From CALEUX01 sp037439945 (GTDB lineage Bacteria > Bacteroidota > Bacteroidia > Bacteroidales > Marinilabiliaceae): a DNA stretch of 56,047 nt. The stretch is from assembly GCA_037439945.1 (NCBI GenBank), contig JBBIVA010000007.1, forward strand, positions 1 to 56,047, in the 5' to 3' direction. The translations under genes were made by a program, and so were the position numbers. The notes beneath the pieces are model-generated. The model was not told the origin of the DNA. It saw only the letters and a list, made by a program, of their open reading frames with translations, and searched no databases. Shown here piece after piece: positions 45,429 through 54,112 of the stretch; the stretch's first letter is position 1, and every line of letters begins with the position of its first letter.

Positions 45429-46202
45429 TTAAATAAATCCTAACCCTAATGCAATTGAAATTAACACCAGTAAAACAGCCACCAAAAGCTGTATGCTCCT
45501 AAGAGTTACTTTTGTCAGTAGTTTTTTACCGAAATAAGCCCCTGCAATTGCCGATAATGTTGCAGTAAGCAATAACGTAAGGTTTTCGTGCATATTGGCC
45601 GCTGTAAACCTGGATGCATAAACCGAAAGTCTGGTAAAATCAACCAGGCAGGCAATTACAACGCCGGTTGCGATATAGGCTTCTTTCGATAACCCGCTTT
45701 TTATTAGAAATGCACTTCGGATAGCTCCCTGTATGCCTGATAAACCTCCAAAAAACCCGCTGAGTATTCCACCTAAAACCAGTTTGTTTTTCCCAAATTG
45801 AACTTTTTGAAATTTGGGCGTTATTTCAAGTATTGAGAAAACAATTAGCAATATGGCTATTATTAGTTTAACCGGTGTTATTTCAAAACCCTTATCCCAT
45901 AAACTGTATTTAAACAAAGCAGGTAATACTGAAATTTTTAATAAAAGCCAGGCTCCGGCAAATGATGCTAATATTGCCGGCAATCCGAACCTTAACAAAA
46001 CAGCCTTATCGGTATTGCGCCCAACAAGGGCAATTTTAAACAAATTGTTTGTGAAATGTACAACTCCCGTTAAAGCTATGGCAATATCAATTGGGAAAAA
46101 AATGGCAAAAACCGGGGCTAAAATGGTTCCCAAACCAAATCCCGAAAAGAAAGTTAAAACCGCGGTAAAAAAAGCAGCCAGGCAAATAATTAAAATATCC
46201 AT
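45429..46202 (-). CDS. TauE/SafE family permease
   Basis: A 257-residue integral membrane protein with about eight TM helices in two halves. The opening AAFFTAVLTFFSGFGLGTILAP and the mid-protein ILSGFFGGLSGIQGAIRSAFLIK are the two repeats of the TauE/SafE (DUF81) fold. Members export sulfite, sulfoacetate and other organic anions. A role in sulfur metabolism is possible since an APS reductase is in the window, but it is 25 kb away. Complete, ATG start. Confidence 0.9.
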   Translation of the reverse strand: MDILIICLAAFFTAVLTFFSGFGLGTILAPVFAIFFPIDIAIALTGVVHFTNNLFKIALVGRNTDKAVLLRFGLPAILASFAGAWLLLKISVLPALFKYSLWDKGFEITPVKLIIAILLIVFSILEITPKFQKVQFGKNKLVLGGILSGFFGGLSGIQGAIRSAFLIKSGLSKEAYIATGVVIACLVDFTRLSVYASRFTAANMHENLTLLLTATLSAIAGAYFGKKLLTKVTLRSIQLLVAVLLVLISIALGLGFI

Positions 46203-47465
46203 TGTTTATAAATAATTGGCATAATTAAACGTTGAAACAATAAAACCTCCTGTTTGTTTTTAAATCCCCTTTCAGGTATTTTACAACCGCTGTTATTTAT
46301 CAGTCCCAGGTAAATCTTCAACAGCATTTACATGAAAAATATAATAGGCCCCTAAGTTAATAACATAATCGCTTTCGCCCTATAAAAAAGGTCAATCTTC
46401 TTTATTTTCAGGAAAATCAGGTTTAAGTATTAATATTCCCGGCACTATGCCCCCGGTAATGAATGAAAAACCAGAACGATTCAGACTATAAGCCAAGGTT
46501 TTAGAGTGCAAGCCTACAACCGTAACGAATGAAATGTTTGAGCCGTGATGACATCCGAAAAAATAATTTAATCCACGGTAAACATGTTCTTTGTCAATAA
46601 TCCCATAAAATGCCTTATAAATTAAACAGTTGGGTACGTTTGCCTTGATGTATTATTTCTATTCCGCTGATTTTGGAGTTGCTGAAGTTATGTTTATACC
46701 AAAAAAACAAGGTTGTTAACCCCCCCTTTATAATTGACATAGTTGTTCAATATGGGTTTACTTTGCTGAGAAAAGACCCTTGCGTTAAAAAACACAGAAA
46801 TAAGAAGAGGGAACCGGATAATGCCCAATCCGGTATAAAAACGGGGTGGTATGAAAAATGGTTTCATCCGGACAAAGTTGATTCTTAATAGTTGGATTGG
46901 CTTCCCACTTTTACCGGGGGGCCTCTTATGAAGGAATTTTTGTTCATAAGTGTTCCCCGGAAAGTCGTGGCAAACTGTGTGTTAGATACATGTGTGTTTC
47001 ATTGTAAAAGAATTAAATTTTCAATGATTGGCAGAACTCCTATGAATGCAATTTTATCAATTACGTAATTGCGCCTGACAAAAAATCGGTATTTCATTGT
47101 TATTAAGTTTTGGTTTACTCAAAAATACATTACAAAACCTTTTAAATTGGTATTATTTCACCACCATTGTGCCACTGAATGAGAAGGTTGCTCTACTTTA
47201 ACAAAAATTTCGAGTTTTACGAGGTTCTTTCAGCAATTAAGATTACAATAAACAACCGGTTATTTTATCCGTTTGATATTTTCAAGCCTAAAACACTAAT
47301 TCCATAAAACCGGATTTATTGGCGCAGATCAAAAAAGCTTTACAAGTGAGTCAGAAAAGTTTACCATTGGTGTAAGTTTTTTATTCCGGTTTTTGTTAAA
47401 TGTTATAAATTGATTAATAAACTCCCAAAATACATTATGGTACAAACAATAGATTTAATCTACCT
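46203..47465. other. Large intergenic region without recognisable genes
   Basis: 1.26 kb, the longest gene-free stretch here. A 71-codon plus frame at 46673-46888 has no start context or recognisable family and is not called. The region contains a long imperfect hairpin at 46914-46960 and the promoter of the AspT-like gene. It may be a decayed gene or hold an undetected RNA. Confidence 0.5.
46914..46960. repeat. Long two-part hairpin
   Basis: CCGGGG (46914-46919) pairs with CCCCGG (46955-46960), and inside that CTTATGAA (46925-46932) pairs with TTCATAAG (46943-46950). Not followed by a T run, so not a standard terminator. Confidence 0.5.
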
Positions 47466-47468
47466 TTG
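47461..47468 (+). promoter_or_regulatory. Candidate promoter of the AspT-like gene, TACCTTTG
   Basis: TACCTTTG matches TAnnTTTG. A transcript would begin near 47475, after the TTG at 47466, so the ATG at 47490 must be the start. Confidence 0.5.
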
Positions 47469-47489
47469 TTACAACATAAAACTACCCCT

Positions 47490-49076
47490 ATGGAACTTCT
47501 AAGTGAATCCTACTTTATTCTTTTTATTATTATTTGCCTGGGCTTTATAATCGGAAATTTAACATTTAAGGGAGTCTCGCTTGATATTTCAGCAATTATT
47601 TTTGTTGCAATATTTTTTGGATACCTGGGCTATGAAATTCCTCCAATTATTGGACAGCTGGGCCTTATCCTTTTTATTTACACAATTGGGATGCAGGCAG
47701 GTCCCGGTTTCTTTGATTCCTTCCGTAAACAGGGACGTACCCTTATTTGGCTAACAACCATAGTAATTGTTTCGGCATCAATTATAACATTTTTTACTTA
47801 CCATTGGGGTGGAATTGAAATGCCTGTTGCAATTGGCTTACTAACCGGGGCACTTACCAGCACTCCGGGCCTTGCTGCCGCCATTGATGTAACAAATTCT
47901 CCACAAATATCAATTGGGTACAGTATTGCATATCCGTTTGGGGTAATTGGGGTTATTTTGTTTGTTAGATTATATCCAAAACTGCTTAGGATTAATATAA
48001 AAGAAGCAGAAAAGGAATATGAATTAGAGTCGGAAATTGGTTTTCCGGAAATAAAAACAAGAATTTTCAGGGTTGAAAATGAATCAATACACAATAAAAC
48101 TATACGTGAATTACGAATACGTTCAATGACCAATGCTGTAATTTCACGAATTATGCACAACGGAGAAATTGTTGTTCCCTCACCCCAGGCAATATTATCA
48201 AAGGGTGATTTGGTAAAAGCTGTTGGCACTGACGAGTCGTTGATGAAAATTGGACTGTTAATAGGAAGTGAGTCCAATGAGGAGATACCCTTACCCAAAA
48301 CCTATGAGGTTCAGTCAATTTTGGTTACAAACAAATACGCAGTAAATAATACGCTCAGGTCGTTTAATCTCTGGAGAACTTACCAGGCAACGGTTACCCG
48401 GGTCCGACGCAGTGGAATTGACATTACCCCATCACCTAATCTGCGTCTTCAAATGGGCGATAAACTCATGGTGGCCTGCAGTAGTGAAAGTATGAAACAG
48501 GTAGTTAAAATTTTTGGTAATAACGATAAAAAACTTTCCGATACAGACTTTTTTCCTATTGCCGCCGGAATAGTTCTGGGGGTATTACTTGGCAACCTAT
48601 CAGTGTCGTTTGGAAACGATTTTACTTTTAGCCTGGGATTAACAGGCGGTGTACTTGCTGTGGGGATGATTCTTAGCCGGATAGGGCGAACCGGTCCGTT
48701 AATTTGGAGCATGTCGGGCGCTGCCACTCAATTGCTCAGGCAGGTTGGGTTAATGTTTTTCCTGGTTGAAGTTGGAACAAGAGCAGGCGCAAACCTTGCT
48801 CCAACATACCATGATTATGGTTTTAAACTGTTTGTTTTTGGTGGCATTATTACCCTTTTACCAATGATTCTTGCTATTGTGCTTGCTCGCTTTTTTAAAA
48901 AAATGAATTTTCTAATTTTAATGGGAACTCTTACCGGGGCAATGACAAGTACCCCGGGCCTTGCTGCCGTAACACCAATGTCGGAAAATAACGCGCCGGC
49001 TGTGGCTTACGCAACAGTTTACCCAGTAGCGATGGTTTTACTGATTATTTGCGTGCAAATTCTGGCTGCTTTTTAG
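47490..49076 (+). CDS. AspT/YidE/YbjL-type transporter with TrkA-C domains
   Basis: About 528 residues: an N-terminal membrane half (5 or so TM helices, with IYTIGMQAGPGFF and TGALTSTPGLAAAIDVTN), two central RCK-C/TrkA-C domains (about 185-265 and 270-350, first one with HNKTIRELRIR), and a second membrane half repeating the motif as TGAMTSTPGLAAVTPM. This duplicated GxxTSTPGL pattern defines the aspartate:alanine-exchanger family; the substrate is probably an organic or amino acid anion but cannot be named. The TrkA-C domains suggest ligand gating. Followed 33 bp later by the DUF2200 gene. Confidence 0.9.
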   Translation: MELLSESYFILFIIICLGFIIGNLTFKGVSLDISAIIFVAIFFGYLGYEIPPIIGQLGLILFIYTIGMQAGPGFFDSFRKQGRTLIWLTTIVIVSASIITFFTYHWGGIEMPVAIGLLTGALTSTPGLAAAIDVTNSPQISIGYSIAYPFGVIGVILFVRLYPKLLRINIKEAEKEYELESEIGFPEIKTRIFRVENESIHNKTIRELRIRSMTNAVISRIMHNGEIVVPSPQAILSKGDLVKAVGTDESLMKIGLLIGSESNEEIPLPKTYEVQSILVTNKYAVNNTLRSFNLWRTYQATVTRVRRSGIDITPSPNLRLQMGDKLMVACSSESMKQVVKIFGNNDKKLSDTDFFPIAAGIVLGVLLGNLSVSFGNDFTFSLGLTGGVLAVGMILSRIGRTGPLIWSMSGAATQLLRQVGLMFFLVEVGTRAGANLAPTYHDYGFKLFVFGGIITLLPMILAIVLARFFKKMNFLILMGTLTGAMTSTPGLAAVTPMSENNAPAVAYATVYPVAMVLLIICVQILAAF

Positions 49077-49109
49077 TTACCCTGGGATATTAACCAAATC
49101 TTTGTAAAC

Positions 49110-49466
49110 ATGAATAACAACAAAATTTTCAAAACACCATTTGCCGGCGTTTACCCTTATTATATTCAAAAAGCAGAAAAAAAAGGGCGGACCAAAGATG
49201 AAGTTGACGAAATAATCTGTTGGTTAACAGGATATGATAAACCTGCCCTTCAGGCGCAAATAGATAATAAAACTGATTTTGAGACCTTTTTTGCCCAATC
49301 GCCACAAATAAACCCTGATGCAACAAAAATTAAAGGCATGATTTGCGGTTACCGTGTTGAAGAGATAGAAGACAAACTAATGCAAAAAATTCGGTACCTG
49401 GATAAACTTATTGATGAGCTTGCAAAAGGAATAATCATGGACAAAATTTTAAGGAAACATGTTTAA
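49110..49466 (+). CDS. DUF2200 family protein
   Basis: A 118-residue cytosolic protein matching DUF2200: FKTPFAGVYPYYIQKAEKKG at the start, then EIICWLTGY, FFAQSPQINP and the C-terminal helix DKLMQKIRYLDKLIDELAKG. The family is widespread but uncharacterised. It follows the AspT-like gene at 33 bp and is likely co-transcribed, though no functional tie is known. Confidence 0.85.
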   Translation: MNNNKIFKTPFAGVYPYYIQKAEKKGRTKDEVDEIICWLTGYDKPALQAQIDNKTDFETFFAQSPQINPDATKIKGMICGYRVEEIEDKLMQKIRYLDKLIDELAKGIIMDKILRKHV

Positions 49467-49668
49467 TAATAAGGATTGTTAAAACACTAGGTCGTGCTTC
49501 ACTTTTTTTTAGCTTTTGGGCATTGTGCCTTTTTCATGTTTTTGAAAACGAAATTCGCCAATTAAAAAACAGAACCGAAATATTTATAACTTTATTATGG
49601 ACAATAAATATTAAAGAAAAAAAGCTGATTTTCATCTGTTTATAATTTTGTTTTAATTTATCAGATGT

Positions 49669-49741
49669 AACTAGCCAATAATTCCCGATAAGGCGCGAAA
49701 AGCTATGCGTCTGTGTGTCGAAACGTTCGACATGGCTAGTT
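49669..49741. repeat. Closed structured motif: 9-bp inverted ends around a hairpin
   Basis: AACTAGCCA (49669-49677) and TGGCTAGTT (49733-49741) are perfect inverted repeats. Directly inside the right arm sits TGTCGAA (49716-49722), loop ACG, TTCGACA (49726-49732). The rest of the interior can form a short GCGC/GCGT stem. It lies just upstream of the HEPN gene. It could be an RNA leader, an integration-site remnant or a binding site; it fails the integron attC pattern and is not a tRNA. Confidence 0.5.
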
Positions 49742-49789
49742 TCATATGAAATAAAAAAGAAAACCTTTGAAAAAACAGGATATACTATT

Positions 49790-50221
49790 TTGATAATTGA
49801 CTCCTCTTATTATGAACGATGCATAAGAACATTGAACAATGCTTATTCATTACTCAATGCAGAAAATGCTGATACCATTGAATACGACATGTATCGTTCG
49901 GCTTGCATCAAAGAATTTGAAATAATTCTTGAGCAAAGCGGGAAATTATTACGCAAAATATTGAAGCCCTTTTTTCACTCATCAAAAGAAGCGGATAAAT
50001 TATATTTTAAAGATTTATTCCGACATGCTGTATTGCACATCCTAATAACTGATGAAACTTGCGAACGATAGCTCAAATACCGCGACAATCGCAATAACAC
50101 TGCGCATGATTACGGTGTAAATTTTGCAAAAGAAACCGTAGTGTTATTACCTGCATTTATTGCCGATGCCGTTGCTTTAGCCGAAGTAATTAAACAACAA
50201 AACAATGCTGCTGAAGAATAA
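49790..50221 (+). pseudogene. HEPN-domain toxin gene interrupted by an in-frame TAG
   Basis: The frame encodes a HEPN protein of the nucleotidyltransferase-substrate-binding type (YYERCIRTLNNAYSLLN, IKEFEIILEQSGKLLRK, FRHAVLHILITDETCER). A TAG at 50069-50071 stops it, yet the same frame continues for 49 codons to a TAA at 50219-50221 and reads LKYRDNRNNTAHDYG, ending NNAAEE. The RX4H motif (Arg codon 50090-50092, His codon 50105-50107), catalytic in HEPN RNases, is after the TAG. Family members usually have Trp there (CERWLKYR), so a TGG to TAG change is the simplest cause. The start is uncertain: TTG at 49790 fits the family, and the frame is open upstream to a GTG at 49715. Its end overlaps the MNT gene by 17 bp. 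Confidence 0.8.
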
Positions 50222-50555
50222 ATACAAAAAACAGTTGCTGGATATTTTTTCCCAAATGAGTCTTGTGGGTGATGTTTGGGCGTATGGAAGTCACGTAAAT
50301 AATACAGCACATGATGGAAGCGATTTGGATTTGGTAATTGTTACACCAAACAGAGAAAAAGTGCCTTTAGATGTATTGACTGAACTTAAAGAAAAAATCC
50401 GCGAAAGCAACATCCCAATTCTGGTTGAACTGTTTGACTGGGCTCGCCAGCCCGAATCCTTTCAAAAAAACATTGAAGCATCGCACGAAGTAATATTCCG
50501 TTCAGAATTACATGTACTAAAGGAGCCTTATGCAAAATACAAAAAAAACATCTGA
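50205..50555 (+). CDS. MNT-domain minimal nucleotidyltransferase (antitoxin)
   Basis: A 116-residue minimal nucleotidyltransferase. The active-site motif GS-x10-DxD is intact: Gly28-Ser29, Asp40 and Asp42 in YGSHVNNTAHDGSDLDLV; a third acidic residue is in VELFDW. Known partners of HEPN toxins in the MntA/HepT group neutralise the toxin by AMPylating it. The start overlaps the HEPN 3' end by 17 bp, the usual order with translational coupling. With the HEPN frame broken this antitoxin may be a relic, or it may act on a readthrough product. Confidence 0.88.
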   Translation: MLLKNKYKKQLLDIFSQMSLVGDVWAYGSHVNNTAHDGSDLDLVIVTPNREKVPLDVLTELKEKIRESNIPILVELFDWARQPESFQKNIEASHEVIFRSELHVLKEPYAKYKKNI

Positions 50556-50729
50556 ATTAGGAATTACAGCTATCCCTTCCCTTTAGCCGGTTTTGATTTT
50601 ACTCCATAAAATTATTTCTGCTTTAAAATTCCAAATATCAACTTCCCAATTTGCAAAATAAAGCGTTAAAAATGAAGTGTTTCTGAGAGCAACGATTAAC
50701 AATTTAAGTTTTTACCAATTAATTAAAAA
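50556..50729. other. Intergenic spacer before MITE-like copy 2
   Basis: AT-rich DNA after the MNT gene without a gene. It ends TTAAAAA (50723-50729), which recurs after the right end of the following element at 50950-50956. Confidence 0.4.
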
Positions 50730-50947
50730 CACTACTGTCCGATAAATTTTTCGATAAGGTGCTATAATGCCGCCTTATTGAGGTGTCCCTACAGGACACT
50801 ACTGAAAATTGGGGTCGGTTCATCTTTACCGATATTCTGTACCTGACGGCACAGTACCGTTAGGGGCTAAAGATTGGTAAAACTCTTAATTGAGAATTGA
50901 ACTTTTGTCCCGTTAGGGACAAAACAACCTTTTATCGGATTGTAGTG
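50730..50947. mobile_element. MITE-like hairpin element, copy 2 (inverted)
   Basis: A 218-bp element that is the reverse complement of the one at 9062-9276 with scattered differences and a few short indels. The ends read CACTACTGTCCGATAAA and, inverted, CACTACAATCCGATAAA. The hairpins are kept and one is better than in copy 1: TTTTGTCCC/GGGACAAAA (9 bp). TTAAAAA flanks both sides, with 2 nt extra on the right. It sits in the spacer between the MNT gene and pbpC. Confidence 0.75.
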
Positions 50948-51229
50948 ATTTAAAAATCCGGCAATATTTATTAATTTTTACAATTCGTTTTAACCAATAT
51001 TTTGCCCTTATTCCATAATTTAACCTTCAGGCGATACAAAATTTTGCCGGCATGCTTCTGTACATTTAATCGTGATTAATTATAGCTTACCCACTAAAAA
51101 TTTACCCGGTATAAAAACCGCAATTAAAGGCAGCGCTTAATCCATTTCTATTACTTTTGATTTTATTATCGCAATTATTATTTTACTTTTCGGTTTCATT
51201 ATTAATTAAAAAAACGCCCATACTTCAGA
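50948..51229. other. Intergenic spacer upstream of pbpC
   Basis: AT-rich, no gene. It holds a candidate pbpC promoter box (TACTTTTG at 51152-51159), which would give a leader of about 60 nt. Confidence 0.4.
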
Positions 51230-53611
51230 ATGCAGATTATAAAATCATTATCGGGTAATAAAGTTATAGCCTTTGGTAAAACTAACTTTAAATCTATTTT
51301 AGTTGCAATTGTTCTTTTTTTGGGTTTCTGTTTTTTAATGCCCGGTTCATTGTTTAAAACTCCTTTTTCAACCATACTTACCGACAGGAATGGTGATTTA
51401 TTGGCCGGATATGTAGCCGATGACGGGCAATGGCGGTTTCCCCCGGGAGATTCGGTTCCTGAAAAATTTAAGCAATCAATCTTATATTTTGAAGATGAGT
51501 TTTTCTTTTACCATCCTGGTATTAACCCCCTTTCGCTTGTAAGAGCAACTTATCAAAATATTAAAGAACGGAAAACTGTAAGTGGAGGAAGCACCATTAC
51601 AATGCAGGTAATCAGGCTTGCCCGGCCGGCTCCAAGAACCATTTACCATAAATTAAAAGAAATGCTTCTGGCTATAAGGCTGGAATTGTCGATAAGTAAA
51701 GACAGCATATTATCCCTTTATGCATCGCAGGCTCCTTTCGGAGGCAACACTGTTGGGCTGGAAGCTGCTGCCTGGCGATATTTCAGTCACCCCCCCGGTG
51801 AATTAACCTGGGCCGAATCAGCATTACTGGCTGTTTTGCCCAATGCCCCTTCTCTGGTTTATCCGGGGCGAAACCGCCAAAAATTAATAAACAAACGCAA
51901 CCGCCTTCTTCAAAAATTATTTAAAAATAATGTAATTGACGCAACAGAACTATATCTGGCCTTAGCAGAACCTTTGCCTGATGAACCCGGGCCTATTCCG
52001 CAAATGGCGCCCCATTTGCTTGATGCCCAAATTATAAAAAACCGGGGAACAAAGCAAAGAACTACCATTGACCAATATTTACAAAAACGGGCCAGCGAAA
52101 TTGTTAACCGGCATGGATTTATCCATAAGCAAAATCAAATTCATAATGCAGCAGCAATTATTGTTTCCATTGAAACCGGTTGTGTAATGGCTTATGTAGG
52201 AAACACCTCCGGCACCGGCCCAAACAAAAGCAGCCATGTTGATATAATAATGTCCCCCAGAAGCCCTGGAAGCATACTTAAACCTTTACTTTATGCTGCA
52301 TCGCTGCAAGATGGATTAATTCTACCCTATTCCCTTTTACCTGACATACCAACCTATTATCACAATTTCAGCCCTCAAAATTACATGCGCAGGTTCGATG
52401 GCGCAATACCGGCCAATGAAGCCCTTTCGCGTTCATTAAATGTTCCGTTTGTAAGGCTTTTAAATGAATATGGAGGCGAAAAATTTCTTGCTTTACTTCA
52501 GCAATGCGGTTTTAGTTCAATACAAAAATCTTATGAACATTATGGATTATCACTTATACTTGGCGGCTGTGAAACTTCATTGTGGGACCTGGCCGGGTGT
52601 TATTCCTCAATGGCAAGAACGCTGAACCACTATTCAAAAGAAAATTCGACATACCGAAGGGATGATTTCAGGCCCTTGACAACATCTTTTAAAAAATATG
52701 AGACAAAAAATAATAAAAGCAACTATGCCAATGTTTTTCAGGCTTCAGCAATTTATTATACCTTTAAATCTATGGCCGGGGTGCAAAGGCCTCCTGAGGA
52801 AACAGGGTGGGAGAATTTCTCATCAACACGAGCAATTGCATGGAAAACTGGTACCAGTTATGGGTTTCGCGATGCCTGGAGCATTGGAGTTACCCCCGAA
52901 TATTTGGTCGCGGTATGGGTTGGCAATGCTTCTGGTGAAGGGAGACCGGGGATTATAGGTGGGTCGGCAGCTGCTCCAATAATGTTTGAGTTGTTTAACC
53001 TTTTACCACAAACCACAAAATTTGTAACACCATGGGACAACCTTATTAAAACTGCTGTTTGCAACCAATCGGGAGAAAGGGCGGGGATGTATTGCGAAAA
53101 TCCTGACTCAGTTTATATTCCTGCAACATCAAAAAAAACTGAACCCTGTTCATATCATAAGCTGGTTCATTTAACCACAGATGGCATTTATCAGACGCGG
53201 CTCAATTGTGAACCTTCGGGAGTTATAAAAACTGAGAAACGTTTTGTTTTGCCCCCCATAATGGAATGGTATTACAAAATCAGGCATCCTGAATATCGGT
53301 CATTACCCCCTTTTAAACCTGGGTGCGAAACAAATGAGCCGTTATTGCCAATTGATTTTATTTATCCACCGGTTAATTCTACTGTTTTTGTACCTACCGG
53401 ATTTGATGGCCAGCTTTCACGGGTAATATTAAAGGCTGTCCACCGAAATGCCGAAGCAACCCTTTACTGGCATTTTAATGGCTCTTTTTTAGGAATTACA
53501 AAATATCAACATCAGTTTGAGGTTATTCCCCTGCCAGGTTTAAATTCAATTACTGTTGTTGATGAAGAAGGAAACCGTTTAACCCGAAAAATGAATTGTA
53601 CCGGAAAATAA
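51230..53611 (+). CDS. pbpC: Penicillin-binding protein 1C
   Basis: Bifunctional class A penicillin-binding protein of 793 residues. A TM anchor (about 22-38) is followed by the GT51 glycosyltransferase domain with catalytic Glu88 in YFEDEFFFYHPG and GGSTITMQV, then the transpeptidase domain with Ser348-x-x-Lys351 (SILK), Ser402-x-Asn404 (SLN) and Lys539-Thr-Gly, and a C-terminal BiPBP_C beta domain (about 700-790). The short spacing between the two catalytic halves is that of PBP1C. PbpC is often beside a large alpha-2-macroglobulin gene; none is next to it here. Expected in periplasmic wall synthesis or repair. Confidence 0.93.
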   Translation: MQIIKSLSGNKVIAFGKTNFKSILVAIVLFLGFCFLMPGSLFKTPFSTILTDRNGDLLAGYVADDGQWRFPPGDSVPEKFKQSILYFEDEFFFYHPGINPLSLVRATYQNIKERKTVSGGSTITMQVIRLARPAPRTIYHKLKEMLLAIRLELSISKDSILSLYASQAPFGGNTVGLEAAAWRYFSHPPGELTWAESALLAVLPNAPSLVYPGRNRQKLINKRNRLLQKLFKNNVIDATELYLALAEPLPDEPGPIPQMAPHLLDAQIIKNRGTKQRTTIDQYLQKRASEIVNRHGFIHKQNQIHNAAAIIVSIETGCVMAYVGNTSGTGPNKSSHVDIIMSPRSPGSILKPLLYAASLQDGLILPYSLLPDIPTYYHNFSPQNYMRRFDGAIPANEALSRSLNVPFVRLLNEYGGEKFLALLQQCGFSSIQKSYEHYGLSLILGGCETSLWDLAGCYSSMARTLNHYSKENSTYRRDDFRPLTTSFKKYETKNNKSNYANVFQASAIYYTFKSMAGVQRPPEETGWENFSSTRAIAWKTGTSYGFRDAWSIGVTPEYLVAVWVGNASGEGRPGIIGGSAAAPIMFELFNLLPQTTKFVTPWDNLIKTAVCNQSGERAGMYCENPDSVYIPATSKKTEPCSYHKLVHLTTDGIYQTRLNCEPSGVIKTEKRFVLPPIMEWYYKIRHPEYRSLPPFKPGCETNEPLLPIDFIYPPVNSTVFVPTGFDGQLSRVILKAVHRNAEATLYWHFNGSFLGITKYQHQFEVIPLPGLNSITVVDEEGNRLTRKMNCTGK

Positions 53612-54112
53612 ACGCCTAATTTAATATTTGTTACAAATGCAATTTTAATATTTTAATTTAACATTTACCTTTTATAATTGTCATTAATTACATGCCCGGT
53701 AAATTCAATTATTTTAACTAAACCTTTCTGGTTAGAGTTGATGGTATTGTGTATTGCCAATATAAGTGAAAATTTATAATTTGTAATGGTGGGTCAAAAA
53801 AAACTTATTCCGGGATTAATTTCAAAAAACCGCACAACCCATTTTTCCGGGGAATTAATCAAATAAAATTTATGGCACGGTACTAACACCCCTTTGGTGA
53901 ATTGACCGTTTTGAATTAACATTGTACAAAATAAAGTTCACAAATAAAAGTTTGTTCGTTGGTATTAAACTTCTGTAATAGATAAATGGAGATAATGAAC
54001 CAATTAATTTTAAATTTGCATTTCAGGGGTAACCCTTTTAACCTCATGGAACAATATTTGACCAGCAACGTTAAAAAGGAACAGATTACAACAATATTTA
54101 TATTCATAACAA
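53612..54112. other. Intergenic, AT-rich
   Basis: About 500 bp between pbpC and the second S41 gene, no gene recognised. TAAATTTG at 54011-54018 is a possible -7 box for the S41 gene, with a leader near 90 nt. No repeats are recognised. Confidence 0.4.

Noticed and set aside
46673..46888. 71-codon plus-strand frame in the large spacer
   Set aside because: No ribosome binding site, no recognisable fold, basic low-complexity tail; chance frame.
49669..49741. Possible integron attC site or tRNA-like fold
   Set aside because: The sequences outside AAC and GTT do not fit RYYYAAC/GTTRRRY, and the stems do not match a tRNA cloverleaf.
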